In this document: positions 54,052-63,496 of the stretch, in pieces
How positions within the stretch are numbered: position 1 is the stretch's first letter
Layout of the letters: each line of letters begins with the position of its first letter
Source of the DNA: Chloroflexota bacterium
GTDB taxonomy: Bacteria; Chloroflexota; Limnocylindria; Limnocylindrales; CSP1-4
Assembly (NCBI GenBank): GCA_021787395.1
Contig: JAJYLZ010000007.1
Coordinates: 1-64,000 of the forward strand
Length of the DNA stretch: 64,000 nt
Direction of reading: 5' to 3'
The notes under the pieces: model-generated
What the model saw: only the letters and a program-made list of their open reading frames with translations
What the model was told of the DNA's origin: nothing
Database searches by the model: none
Made by a program: the position numbers and the translations under genes

Positions 54052-55698
54052 ATGTCCGAACGCCGTCGCTTCTACCTGACCACCGCCATCGCGTACGCGA
54101 ACAACGCGCCCGGCCTCCACACCGTGTACGAGGTCATCGGCGCGGACGTCATCGCGCGCTGGCACCGGATGCTGGGCGACGACACCCGGTTCCTGACCGG
54201 CACCGACGAGCACTCGGTCAACATCGCCCAGTCGGCGGCCGCGCAGGGCAGGACCCCGCGCGAGTTCGTGGACGAGAAGGTCGGGCTGTTCCACGCGGCC
54301 GAGGACGCGCTGCTCATCAGCCCGGACCGGTTCATCCGGACCACGGACCCGGACCACTACCGCTCCGCGCAGGAGATGGTTCGGCGGGCCCACGCCAACG
54401 GCGACATCTACCTCGACACCTACGAGGGCTGGTACTGCCCCAACGAGGGGTTCAAGGCGCCGTCCGACCTGTTCGAGACCGCCAAGGGCATGCAGTGCCC
54501 CAACCACCCCGATGTGCCGCTCCAGTACCTGACCGAGCGCAACTGGTTCTTCCGGCTGTCCGCCTACCAGCAGCGGCTGCTCGACTGGTACGAGGCGCAC
54601 CCCGACTTCGTCCAGCCCGACTACCGGCGCAACGAGATGCTGGGCTTCATCCGCCAGGGGCTCCAGGACTTCTCGATCAGCCGGGCCGGGGCGAGCTGGG
54701 GCATCCCCTTCCCGATCGGCGAGGACGGCCAGTCGAGCCTCCGCGAGGACGGCAGCTGGGACCCCGAGGCGGGCACGATCTACGTCTGGTACGACGCGCT
54801 GATCAACTACATCACCGGCGCGGGCTTCCCCGACGACCCGGCGTCGTTCGCGCGCTGGTGGCCGGCCGACCTCCACGTCATCGGCAAGGACATCGCCCGC
54901 TTCCACACGATCTACTGGCCGGCGATGCTGTGGTCGGCGGGCCTCGAGGCCCCCGAGCACGTGTGGGTCCACGGCTGGCTCCTGGTCGCCGGCGAGCGGA
55001 TGAGCAAGAGCCGCGGCAACTTCCTCGACCCGCACGCGGTCGTGCGGGCGTTCGGCGCCGACGCGGCGCGCTACGTGACCCTGGCCGAGGTGGCCTTCGA
55101 CAAGGACACCGACGTCTCGTGGGACTCGTTCGTCCGCCGCTACAACGCGGACCTCGCCAACGACTTCGGCAACCTGGTGAACCGGACCGTGTCGATGGTC
55201 AACCGCTACCTGGGCGGCGAGCGCCCGGAGCCGAGGGGCGCCGCCGAGGCCCCGCTCGCCTCGGCTTGGTCCGCCGCCCTGGCCGGCTACCGCGAGAAGC
55301 TCGACGGCTACCTGCTCCACGAGGCGCTGACCGCGCTGTGGGACTTCGTGGGCGCCGCCAACAAGGCGGTCGACGAGGCGCAGCCGTGGACGCTGGCGAA
55401 GCTGGCCAAGGCGGGCGACGGTGACGCCGGGGCCAGGCTCCGCCTGGTGCTGGGCGACCTCGTGGAGGGATGCCGGCTGGTCGGCCTGGCCGCCGCGCCG
55501 TTCATGCCCGGCATGGCGCCGCGGGTGCTCGAGCAGCTGGGCCACCGATACGAGTACGGCGCCGACGGCAACGGCGGGCCGGCGCTCCTGGATCGGCTCG
55601 CCTGGGGCGCGGCCGCCGGCCCCGGCCGCGTCACGCCCACGCCCACCCCGCTGTTCCCGCGCGCGGAGGCGGAGGCCGTCGAGGAGGCGAAGGCATGA
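54052..55698 (+). CDS. metG: Methionyl-tRNA synthetase, atypical signature motifs
   Basis: A 548-residue class-I synthetase that charges tRNA-Met. The overall fold is clear: FYLTTAIAYANNAPG, FLTGTDEHSVNIAQ, WYDALINYITG, HVIGKDIARFHTIYWPAML and KMSKS-type motif RMSKSRGN (316-320). Two sites are altered. Where other MetRS have P-HIGH-AYE this protein has P-GLHT-VYE (21-24), so the two ATP-binding histidines are not in place. The zinc knuckle keeps only C129 (CPNE) and C149 (CPNH) of the usual four ligands. No C-terminal tRNA-binding extension is present. The stop overlaps the DinB-like gene. Rest of the active site looks functional, and it is the only MetRS in the window. Confidence 0.9.
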   Translation: MSERRRFYLTTAIAYANNAPGLHTVYEVIGADVIARWHRMLGDDTRFLTGTDEHSVNIAQSAAAQGRTPREFVDEKVGLFHAAEDALLISPDRFIRTTDPDHYRSAQEMVRRAHANGDIYLDTYEGWYCPNEGFKAPSDLFETAKGMQCPNHPDVPLQYLTERNWFFRLSAYQQRLLDWYEAHPDFVQPDYRRNEMLGFIRQGLQDFSISRAGASWGIPFPIGEDGQSSLREDGSWDPEAGTIYVWYDALINYITGAGFPDDPASFARWWPADLHVIGKDIARFHTIYWPAMLWSAGLEAPEHVWVHGWLLVAGERMSKSRGNFLDPHAVVRAFGADAARYVTLAEVAFDKDTDVSWDSFVRRYNADLANDFGNLVNRTVSMVNRYLGGERPEPRGAAEAPLASAWSAALAGYREKLDGYLLHEALTALWDFVGAANKAVDEAQPWTLAKLAKAGDGDAGARLRLVLGDLVEGCRLVGLAAAPFMPGMAPRVLEQLGHRYEYGADGNGGPALLDRLAWGAAAGPGRVTPTPTPLFPRAEAEAVEEAKA

Positions 55699-56147
55699 TC
55701 GACCGCTCGTTCGTCGAGTCCAACCGGACCGCCACCGCCGACCTGCGCGCGCTCGTGCAGACGCTGACCGACGCCGAATTGGCGGCGGACCTCGGCGAGG
55801 GCTGGACCGTGTCCATGGCGCTCGCGCACCTGGCGTTCTGGGACGAGTGGCACCTCGCGCGCTGGGTCCACGCGGCGGAGCAGGGCGAGCTCGCCCCGCC
55901 GCCTGCGGACTCGGCGGTGTCCGACTGGGCCAACGCAGCCCTCGCGACGACTTGGCGGTCCCTGCCTCCGCGGGCCGCGGTCCAGCTGGTCCTCGACGCT
56001 GCCGAGGCCGTGGACGCCTATACCGCCGACCTCTCCGACGACGCCCTCGGGGCCGCCGGCGAGCTGGGCGGCTCACGCGGGTTCGAGCGCTTCCACCACC
56101 GCCGCGACCACATCGACCAGATCTCGCGGGCGCTCGGGCGGGGATAG
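55695..56147 (+). CDS. DinB-like four-helix protein
   Basis: A 150-residue protein of the DinB/maleylpyruvate-isomerase N-terminal superfamily, a four-helix bundle that often binds a divalent metal. Candidate ligands are H45 in MALAHLAFW and the C-terminal HHRRDHIDQI histidines. Reaction unknown; some relatives are thiol-dependent transferases. ATG 55695 overlaps the metG stop by four bases, so it is probably cotranscribed. Confidence 0.7.
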   Translation: MIDRSFVESNRTATADLRALVQTLTDAELAADLGEGWTVSMALAHLAFWDEWHLARWVHAAEQGELAPPPADSAVSDWANAALATTWRSLPPRAAVQLVLDAAEAVDAYTADLSDDALGAAGELGGSRGFERFHHRRDHIDQISRALGRG

Positions 56148-56228
56148 CCGGCGCCGAGGTTCGTCGGCCACGCTGCCCGGGCCCCGCCGCAGCTCGACCC
56201 CCGGCCGGTCGTCGGCCGTACAGACGCG

Positions 56229-56391
56229 CTGGACTGGCAGTCCAGACTTCGGGCAGCGACGCGGATCCAGCTGGACTCGGAGTCCAGGCCCTCGCGCCCG
56301 GGGCACGGCCGAGCGCCGGGATCGGTCGGGGCCTGGCCCTGCAGTCCAGCTGACGACCCGGCCGGGCCGGAGGTCTGGACTGCCAGTCCAG
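56229..56391. repeat. Array of four 17-bp palindromes (candidate operator array)
   Basis: Three copies of CTGGACT-N3-AGTCCAG occur at 56229-56245, 56271-56287 and 56375-56391, and a fourth with a degenerate left arm (CTGGCCC-TGC-AGTCCAG) at 56333-56349. Start-to-start spacings are 42, 62 and 42 bp, close to 4, 6 and 4 helical turns, so the sites would face the same side of the DNA. They lie between the DinB-like gene and tatD. The 310-bp gap 56148-56457 holds no gene. Confidence 0.8.
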
Positions 56392-56445
56392 CGGCTCGGG
56401 GCTGCCGGCCAGGCAGGGCGCACCGCTCGTGGCTCGGATCGCCCC

Positions 56446-56451
56446 TACCAT
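56446..56451 (+). promoter_or_regulatory. -10-like box TACCAT before tatD
   Basis: TACCAT lies 6 nt before the tatD ATG and 55 bp after the last palindrome of the array; again the leaderless layout. Confidence 0.45.
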
Positions 56452-56457
56452 CGCGCC

Positions 56458-57294
56458 ATGCGCCTGATCGACTCCCACGGCCACCTCAACGCCGACCGCT
56501 TCGACGACGACCTGGACCAGGTGATCGGCCGCGCCCGAGACGCCGGCGTCGAGCGGATCCTCGTCCCGGGCTGGAACCACCGCTCCAGCGAGCGCGCGCT
56601 CGAGGTCGCGGCGACGCGGCCGCTCCTCGACGCCGCCGTGGGCGTCCACCCCCACGACGCGGCCAGGGCGACCGCCGCCGAGTGGGCCGACATCGAGGGC
56701 TGGGCCCGGGACGACCGTGTCGTCGCGATCGGCGAGACCGGCCTCGACTCGGACCGGATGTTCAGCCCGTGGGAGGCGCAGCTGGGCAACCTGCGCGCGA
56801 ACCTCGCGCTCGCGCTCGCCACGGGCAAGCCCGCGATCCTGCACTGCCGGTCCCGGGCGGGCGAGCGCGACGCGCAGGACGCGCTGGTGCGCGAGCTCCG
56901 CGCGGCCGGGTTCGACGGCGAGCCAGCGCGGCGCGCCTTCGGGGGCCGGCCCGCGGCGGTCATCCACTCCTACTCGGGGCCCGTGGACTACGCCGACGAG
57001 GTCGTCGCGATGGGCTGCGCCGTGGCGTTCGGCGGCCTGGTCTTCCGGCGCGGCGAGGAGGCGTCGGCGGAGGCCGTGGCGCGCGTCCCGTCGCAGCGCC
57101 TGCTGCTCGAGACCGACGCGCCGTTCCTGTCGCCGCCGGGCGCGCCGCGCGGCCGGAACGAGCCGGCGTTCGTCGCGATCACCGCGCGCTGGGCCGCCGG
57201 GCGGCGCGGAGTAGGGGAGGATGGGCTCGCGGCCTTCGGCGACGCGCTGGTGGCCGCCTATGACGCGACCTTCCCGCGGACGCTGCCGCGGTAG
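56458..57294 (+). CDS. tatD: TatD family metal-dependent hydrolase
   Basis: A 278-residue TatD-type DNase/amidohydrolase. Metal ligands are visible in order: H7 and H9 in IDSHGHLN, Glu in IGETGLDSD, His in ILHCRSRAG, His in VIHSYSG and Asp in LLETDAPFLSPPG. Some TatD proteins are 3'-5' exonucleases or D-aminoacyl-tRNA deacylases; the exact role is open. A metG-tatD neighbourhood is common in bacteria, here with the DinB-like gene and the palindrome array between them. Confidence 0.9.
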   Translation: MRLIDSHGHLNADRFDDDLDQVIGRARDAGVERILVPGWNHRSSERALEVAATRPLLDAAVGVHPHDAARATAAEWADIEGWARDDRVVAIGETGLDSDRMFSPWEAQLGNLRANLALALATGKPAILHCRSRAGERDAQDALVRELRAAGFDGEPARRAFGGRPAAVIHSYSGPVDYADEVVAMGCAVAFGGLVFRRGEEASAEAVARVPSQRLLLETDAPFLSPPGAPRGRNEPAFVAITARWAAGRRGVGEDGLAAFGDALVAAYDATFPRTLPR

Positions 57295-57297
57295 CGT

Positions 57298-58155
57298 TCA
57301 GCCCCAGGCGATCTCGAACGTCGCGGTCAGCGGCTCGCCGGGCCGCGCCACAGGCGGATCGCCCAGCAGGCCCCCGTTGAGCCCGTCGGGGAGGCCCGTC
57401 ACCGGCTCCACGCACACGCCGTCGGGGTGGGCCGTGTAGACGACCCATGCGCGCGCCTCGGGGGAGGACAGCGAGAGCGTCGGCCCGTCCGGCCAGCGGA
57501 CCACCGGCGGCTCGGCCACGTCGAGCAGGGCGTCGTCCACGAGTTGGGCCGGCGGCGCCCCGACGGCCCCCGTGGGCAGGCCGTGGGCGTCGAGCTCCGC
57601 GCGCCGCGCGCCGCGCACCGCCACCGCCACCTCGCCGGACTGGACGCTCGCGTCTGCCAGCCGCGACGCTCGGCGGTGGAACCACGGGTGCCAGCCCATG
57701 ATCCCGGGCATCGGCTCGCGGTCCGCGTGCAGCTCGAGCCGCAGCCGGAGGCGTGCCGGCGACAGCCCGACCGTGGACACGACGCGGCCGTCGAAGGGCC
57801 ACTCTGCGCCCAGCGGCGCCTCGAGGCGCGCGGTCGTGGCGGTCACGCCCAGGACCGAGAAGGGGGCGGCGAGCACCGTGCCGTGGATGGCGTGCGGCCC
57901 CTCGTCCGGGCGCATCTGCCAGCCGCGGCCCCGCCACGACACGCGCCCCCGCCGCAGCCGCCCGACCCACGGCGCCATGAGGAACGCGCCCCACTCCCGG
58001 TCGGTCCACCCGTGCCGTCGGAGCAGGTCCCAGCCGTCCAGCTCCAGCGCCGCCAGGCGACCGCCGACGGACGGCGCGATCTCCACCGCCGCATGGCCCG
58101 CCTCGAGGCGGAGGCGGGCGGCGCGGGGGTCGGGCAGGGCTGCCGTCGTGCTCAC
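57298..58155 (-). CDS. Aldose 1-epimerase-like protein
   Basis: A 285-residue galactose-mutarotase-fold protein. The two active-site histidines are plausibly H91 in HAIHGTV and H156 in GWHPWFHR, with the base glutamate in [16 protein letters not shown]. It probably interconverts anomers of a hexose or acts on a sugar phosphate; the substrate is not clear. It starts at GTG 58155, six bases after a CACGAT box on the minus strand; the frame is open far upstream but only as shadow of groEL. It ends 3 bp from the convergent tatD stop. Confidence 0.82.
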   Translation of the reverse strand: MSTTAALPDPRAARLRLEAGHAAVEIAPSVGGRLAALELDGWDLLRRHGWTDREWGAFLMAPWVGRLRRGRVSWRGRGWQMRPDEGPHAIHGTVLAAPFSVLGVTATTARLEAPLGAEWPFDGRVVSTVGLSPARLRLRLELHADREPMPGIMGWHPWFHRRASRLADASVQSGEVAVAVRGARRAELDAHGLPTGAVGAPPAQLVDDALLDVAEPPVVRWPDGPTLSLSSPEARAWVVYTAHPDGVCVEPVTGLPDGLNGGLLGDPPVARPGEPLTATFEIAWG

Positions 58156-58366
58156 GGGTCGATCGTGCCACAGCCATGCTGGCGCCGAGGGCCCGGACGC
58201 GGCGGCCACTACGACCCCGCCAACTCGCGGCGCGGTGGCCGCGCCGCCCCGGTTTGCGGCGCTGGACTCCCCAGAGGGCAGCCCCGGTCCAGGTGACGGC
58301 CCTGACGCGGCGTGATCCATCGGGCCGGTCGCGCCACCGTGAGCACGGGGCCGGCCACTGCCGAGG

Positions 58367-58506
58367 CGTGCACGGGGCGGTCCCATCGGAGCGCCGACGC
58401 TCCCAGCGGGCCGCCGCGTGCGCCAATCGCCGCCGCTTGGCCCCCGATGCGGCGCGGCGCGGCACAACCGACGGGCGACGCTCCCACAGGGCCGCCCCGT
58501 GCACGC
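58367..58506. repeat. Degenerate 30-bp repeats in the epimerase-groES gap
   Basis: Two direct copies of CGACGCTCCCA-N2-GGGCCGCC-N-CGTGC start at 58395 and 58476 (81 bp apart), and an inverted copy (CGTGCACGGGGCGG...) covers 58367-58396. A further GATTGGCCCCCG/GCTTGGCCCCCG pair lies nearby. The gap 58156-58637 shows long open frames on both strands, but these reflect GC content and the repeats; no gene is called. Confidence 0.5.
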
Positions 58507-58637
58507 GCTGGGGTTGGACGACCGACGCTGGGGTGGGGCGCCCTGGGATTGGCCCCCGCCGCTGGGGCTTCGCACGTCACGCTCCTGCGCGTCACGTTCC
58601 TGATGGTCTGCCCGAGCACCCCGCGGGCGCCCGCGGG

Positions 58638-58666
58638 TTGACAGCCCGCCGGGCTCTCGACTACAT
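58638..58666 (+). promoter_or_regulatory. groESL promoter, TTGACA-N17-CTACAT
   Basis: A perfect -35 TTGACA (58638-58643) and -10 CTACAT (58661-58666) are separated by the optimal 17 bp. The predicted transcription start (about 58673) falls in the CIRCE element. This is the best consensus promoter in the window. Confidence 0.8.
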
Positions 58667-58668
58667 TT

Positions 58669-58695
58669 CTGGCACTCTCGACGCGAGAGTGCTAA
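58669..58695 (+). promoter_or_regulatory. CIRCE operator (HrcA site)
   Basis: CTGGCACTC-N9-GAGTGCTAA matches the CIRCE consensus TTAGCACTC-N9-GAGTGCTAA at 16 of 18 arm positions; the right arm is exact. It overlaps the expected groES transcription start, so HrcA would repress groESL until heat or folding stress. Confidence 0.92.
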
Positions 58696-58888
58696 AGCAG
58701 CGGCGACGCAGGCCCGACCGCAATCCGGAGACAGCCCCGCGGGGCGCCGGGCGGCAGGACCGCCGAGGCCCGCGACCCGCGGCAGCACCCCCGTCGAGGT
58801 GCGGTCCGGTCGGCCCAGCCGGCTCCCGGACGGACAACTGTCATCCAGGCCATTGGCGGCGACCCTGCCGCCAGAGGAGGAAAGCACC

Positions 58889-59197
58889 TTGGCAAGCGCC
58901 TCTTCGACGAAGCTCCGCCCGCTGGGCGACCGCCTCGTCATCCAGCCCACCCCGCGTGAGGAGATGACGAAGTCGGGCATCGTCCTGCCGGACACGGCGA
59001 AGGAGAAGCCCCAGGAGGGCGTCGTCCTCGCCGTCGGCCCGGGCAAGACGCTCGACGACGGGTCTCGCGAGGCCATGGACGTCGCGGTCGGCAACAAGGT
59101 CCTGTACGCCAAGTACGCGGGGACCGAGTTCAAGGTCGATGGCGAAGACCTGCTCATCGTCAGCCAGAAGGACATCCTCGCCATCGTCGAGGACTGA
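58889..59197 (+). CDS. groES: Co-chaperonin GroES
   Basis: The 102-residue heptameric lid of the GroEL chamber. It shows [36 protein letters not shown] (in parts) with the mobile loop, and [31 protein letters not shown]. Initiation is at TTG 58889, preceded by AGAGGAGGAAAG at ideal spacing; no ATG or GTG start is available in the right place. The 5' UTR from the promoter is about 215 nt. Confidence 0.96.
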   Translation: MASASSTKLRPLGDRLVIQPTPREEMTKSGIVLPDTAKEKPQEGVVLAVGPGKTLDDGSREAMDVAVGNKVLYAKYAGTEFKVDGEDLLIVSQKDILAIVED

Positions 59198-60868
<1,671 letters not shown>

Positions 60869-60886
60869 CCCCAGACACCGCGCACC

Positions 60887-60923
60887 AAACGGCCCCCGGC
60901 GGCTCCGGCCCCGGGGGCCGTTT
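60887..60923. terminator. Bidirectional intrinsic terminator after groEL
   Basis: AAACGGCCCCCGG and CCGGGGGCCGTTT form a perfect 13-bp stem around an 11-nt loop, with A- and T-runs at the edges so that it works on both strands. It ends groESL (stop at 60868) and the convergent MFS gene (stop at 60946). Confidence 0.85.
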
Positions 60924-60945
60924 CATGCCCGCGACAGGGCGCTGG

Positions 60946-62244
60946 TCAGGCGGCGCGGGCGGCGAGCGGGCGGGCCGCCTCCGCCCGGCGGCGAGCCTCG
61001 GCGCGGGCGGCGCTGAGGAGCAGCAGGCCCGACGCGACCAGCGCGGCGGCCGCGAGGGCGATCGCGACGCCCGTCCCCGCCGACGCCGCGACGGCGCCCA
61101 GCACCACGTTCGAGACCACGCCGCCGCCCTGGACCGCCAGCGACTCCACCGAGACCATCGTCGCCCGCTCGTCCCCGGCCACGCGCCCGTGGAGGAGCTC
61201 AGAGGTGAGCGGCCCGGCGACGCCCAGCAGGAGGTAGACGCCGGCGAAGCCGAGGCCCGCGGCCGCCAGGAACGGCACGGCGACCAGGAGGGCGACCGGC
61301 CCGGCGAGCGCGAACGCGATGGCCGCCGTCACGCCGGTCCCGCCGAGCCGCGCCGCCGCTGCCGGCGCGACGGCCGCGCCCAGGGCGCTCGCCGCGAAGG
61401 CGGCCGCCACGAGCAGGCCGTACGGGCCGCTGGCCGCCGCCTCGCCGCCCAGCAGGCCGGCGAACACGCCCGGCGAGAGGAGCTCGATGCCGGAGAGCAC
61501 CAGGCCGAGCAGGACGGCGCGGAGGAGCAGGCGACGGAGGATCCCGTCCCGCAGGCCGAGCCGGGCGCCCCCGACGACGGTCGCCGGGATGCCGCGCGCA
61601 AGCCCCCGGAGCCCGACCCGCGGCCGCGGCCCCTCGTCGACCAGCGCCAGGACCGCGGCCCCGTGGACGGCCATGAAGACGGCCGCGAGGAGGGCCGGGA
61701 CCGAGAGGCTGATGAGCGGGCCGTGCCCCGTCGAGGGCAGCCCGGGGAGGAGGCCCGCCAGCGCGACCGGGATGAGGCCGCCGGCGACGGATCCGAGCCC
61801 GAGCGCCAGGGCCTCGGCGCTCCCGGCCCGTGAGAGGCCGCGGCGCACGACACCGTCGGCACCGGGGCCGACCGCGTCGACGAACCACGCCTCTAGCGGC
61901 CCCGATCCCAGGGCCCGCGCGGCCGCGCCGACGGCCATCGCCGCCGCGAACACGAGCGGCTCCTGCGCGAACGCCCCCGCCGCGAGGCTTGCCGCGTTGA
62001 GGAACGAGGCGGCCACCAGCACCGTCCGGCGCCCGAGGACGTCGGCGAGCCCCCCGGTGGGGAGCTCGAGCGCGAGCGCCACGATCCCGTAGACGGCGAA
62101 CACTCCGCCGATCGTCGCGAGGTCGAGGCCGCGGGCCTGCATGAGGAGGATCCCGATCGGCACGAACAGCCCGATCGGGAACCAGCGCAGCGCGGTCAGC
62201 AGGGCGAAGCGGCGCACGAGGGCGCCGGGGGACAGCGGTGTCAT
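60946..62244 (-). CDS. MFS transporter
   Basis: A 432-residue membrane protein with about 12 hydrophobic segments and the MFS loop-2 motif GGLADVLGRRTVL. The start RFALLTALRWFPIGLFVPIGILLMQARGLDLATIG resembles drug-efflux or uncharacterised MFS proteins that pair with ArsR regulators. Substrate unknown. ATG 62244 overlaps the regulator stop (ATGA), so both are on one mRNA and expression should respond to the regulator. Confidence 0.85.
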   Translation of the reverse strand: MTPLSPGALVRRFALLTALRWFPIGLFVPIGILLMQARGLDLATIGGVFAVYGIVALALELPTGGLADVLGRRTVLVAASFLNAASLAAGAFAQEPLVFAAAMAVGAAARALGSGPLEAWFVDAVGPGADGVVRRGLSRAGSAEALALGLGSVAGGLIPVALAGLLPGLPSTGHGPLISLSVPALLAAVFMAVHGAAVLALVDEGPRPRVGLRGLARGIPATVVGGARLGLRDGILRRLLLRAVLLGLVLSGIELLSPGVFAGLLGGEAAASGPYGLLVAAAFAASALGAAVAPAAAARLGGTGVTAAIAFALAGPVALLVAVPFLAAAGLGFAGVYLLLGVAGPLTSELLHGRVAGDERATMVSVESLAVQGGGVVSNVVLGAVAASAGTGVAIALAAAALVASGLLLLSAARAEARRRAEAARPLAARAA

Positions 62245-62849
62245 CGATCGAGGTCCTCCGGATGGATCGGGACGGCCTGGAGGAAGACCGCGACGTCGGC
62301 GGCGTCGGGCGCGCCCGCGCTCTGGGCCTCCAGTCGCTCGGCGAGGGCGAGCACCTCGGCGTGGAGCCGGCGGACCGCGTCGGGCGTGAGGCGGGCCTGG
62401 AGGTCGGTCGTGCCGGCGGCGCTCAGCCAGGCCCGGCCCCATGCGTCGCGGCGCGCCCGCCACTGGGCGGCCCGGCGGCCCTGCTGGAGGAGGACGAGGT
62501 CCGACAGGGCGTCCGACGCGGCCCGACCCGCCGGCGAGCCCACGAAGTCGGCGGCGTCCCAGGAGGTCATCGCCGCCGCGGCCCGCCAGCGCCGCTCGCG
62601 TCGCGATGCCTGGTGCTCGTCCTCGACGACGAAGCCGTAGCGGGCGAGCTGGCGGAGGTGGTAGCTGGTGGCGCCGCTCGACTCGCCGAAGCGCAGCCCG
62701 AGCTCGGTCGCGGTGGCCGGGCCGGCGGTGCGGAGCGCGGAGAGGAGCCGGGCGCGGAGCGGGTGGGCGAGGGCCTTGAGCGCCTCGACGTTGGTGACCT
62801 CGGTCCGGTCGGCGAGTGGGCTGCGGTCGGCTGCGGTGTCGTGCGTCAT
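62241..62849 (-). CDS. ArsR/winged-helix transcriptional regulator
   Basis: A 202-residue regulator. The winged-helix domain (about residues 20-95) contains LKALAHPLRARLLSAL, the recognition region ATELGLRFGESSGATSYHLRQLARYGFV and the wing. The C-terminal half is helical and may sense ligand; there is no metal-binding cysteine motif, so it is not a classical arsenic or zinc sensor. It precedes the MFS gene in the same operon, and inverted repeats at 62865-62909 lie in its promoter region, suggesting autoregulation of the exporter. Confidence 0.85.
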   Translation of the reverse strand: MTHDTAADRSPLADRTEVTNVEALKALAHPLRARLLSALRTAGPATATELGLRFGESSGATSYHLRQLARYGFVVEDEHQASRRERRWRAAAAMTSWDAADFVGSPAGRAASDALSDLVLLQQGRRAAQWRARRDAWGRAWLSAAGTTDLQARLTPDAVRRLHAEVLALAERLEAQSAGAPDAADVAVFLQAVPIHPEDLDR

Positions 62850-62864
62850 GGCAGCATGATAACC

Positions 62865-62909
62865 GCAAAGAGATCTTTGCACAAGCATCTCTGCAAAGAA
62901 GTCTTGTGC
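62865..62909 (-). promoter_or_regulatory. Operator region of the ArsR-MFS operon
   Basis: Two nested inverted repeats: GCAAAGA-GA-TCTTTGC (62865-62880) and GCACAAG...CTTGTGC (62879-62885 with 62903-62909). Read on the minus strand, TTGTGC and TTATCA (spacing 16) could be -35 and -10 boxes, the -10 ending 7 nt before the regulator ATG. This 60-bp patch is AT-rich against its surroundings. Best explained as binding sites for the adjacent regulator. Confidence 0.6.
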
Positions 62910-62984
62910 GAATTGTCCCGAGACCCGGCCCGGCCCGCAGGCGGGTGAGCGGACGCCCCGCGCGGGAGGGGGCGGCTGGCCTGC

Positions 62985-62990
62985 TACGAT
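62985..62990 (+). promoter_or_regulatory. -10-like box before the HIT-family gene
   Basis: TACGAT lies 7 nt before the TTG start at 62998, the leaderless layout again. Confidence 0.4.
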
Positions 62991-62997
62991 CGGCCCC

Positions 62998-63456
62998 TTG
63001 GACCCCATCGGCGACTGCCTCCCGTGCGCCATCGCAGCCGGCCGCGTGGCCGTTCCGGGCGGCGTCATCCACCGCACCGGGCTGTGGCTGGTCGAGCACG
63101 CCATCGGGCCGCTGCCGCTCGGATCGCTGATCGTCAAGCCGGCCCGTCATGTCGTCCATGTGGCCGACCTGACGGCCGAAGAGGCGGCGGAGCTCGGCCC
63201 GCTGCTCCGGGAGGCGGCCCGGGTCACGACGGAGCTCACCCGACCGGACCAGGTGTACGTATCGCTCTGGTCGCACGCGGACGGGGTCCCGGGCCACATC
63301 CACTTCGTGGTGCAGCCGGTGACGCGGGCGGACGCGGCCGAGTTCGGGTTCGGCCCGAGGCTGCAGCTGGCGATCTTCGAGGCCGACCGGCCGCCCGCGC
63401 CCGGATCGGTCGCCGCCTTCGCCGAGTCGGCGCGGAGCCTGTTCGGAAGGGCCTGA
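62998..63456 (+). CDS. HIT-family hydrolase-like protein
   Basis: A 152-residue protein with the HIT-family histidine motif in GHIHFVVQPV and the preceding VSLWSHADGVPG loop; an N-terminal CLPCAIAAG with two cysteines resembles the start of many bacterial HIT proteins. HIT enzymes hydrolyse or transfer nucleotides from dinucleoside polyphosphates and similar molecules. The third histidine of the HxHxH triad is replaced (HIHFVV), so activity may differ. TTG 62998 is the only start that includes the cysteine segment and fits the promoter spacing. Confidence 0.7.
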   Translation: MDPIGDCLPCAIAAGRVAVPGGVIHRTGLWLVEHAIGPLPLGSLIVKPARHVVHVADLTAEEAAELGPLLREAARVTTELTRPDQVYVSLWSHADGVPGHIHFVVQPVTRADAAEFGFGPRLQLAIFEADRPPAPGSVAAFAESARSLFGRA

Positions 63457-63484
63457 GCCGGGCTGTCCAGACGGACGCCCAACC

Positions 63485-63490
63485 TAGAAT
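63485..63490 (+). promoter_or_regulatory. -10-like box before the helicase gene
   Basis: TAGAAT lies 6 nt before the GTG start at 63497; leaderless layout. Confidence 0.45.
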
Positions 63491-63496
63491 GGACGG

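Noticed and set aside
56229-56391. A set of transcription terminators
   Set aside because: The arms are 7 bp with N3 centres, no T-tracts follow, and regular 42/62/42 spacing fits protein-binding sites better.
58209-58641. Two overlapping frames (109 codons plus strand, 136 codons minus strand) upstream of groES
   Set aside because: Both cover the degenerate repeats and neither has a ribosome-binding site, domain or convincing start.
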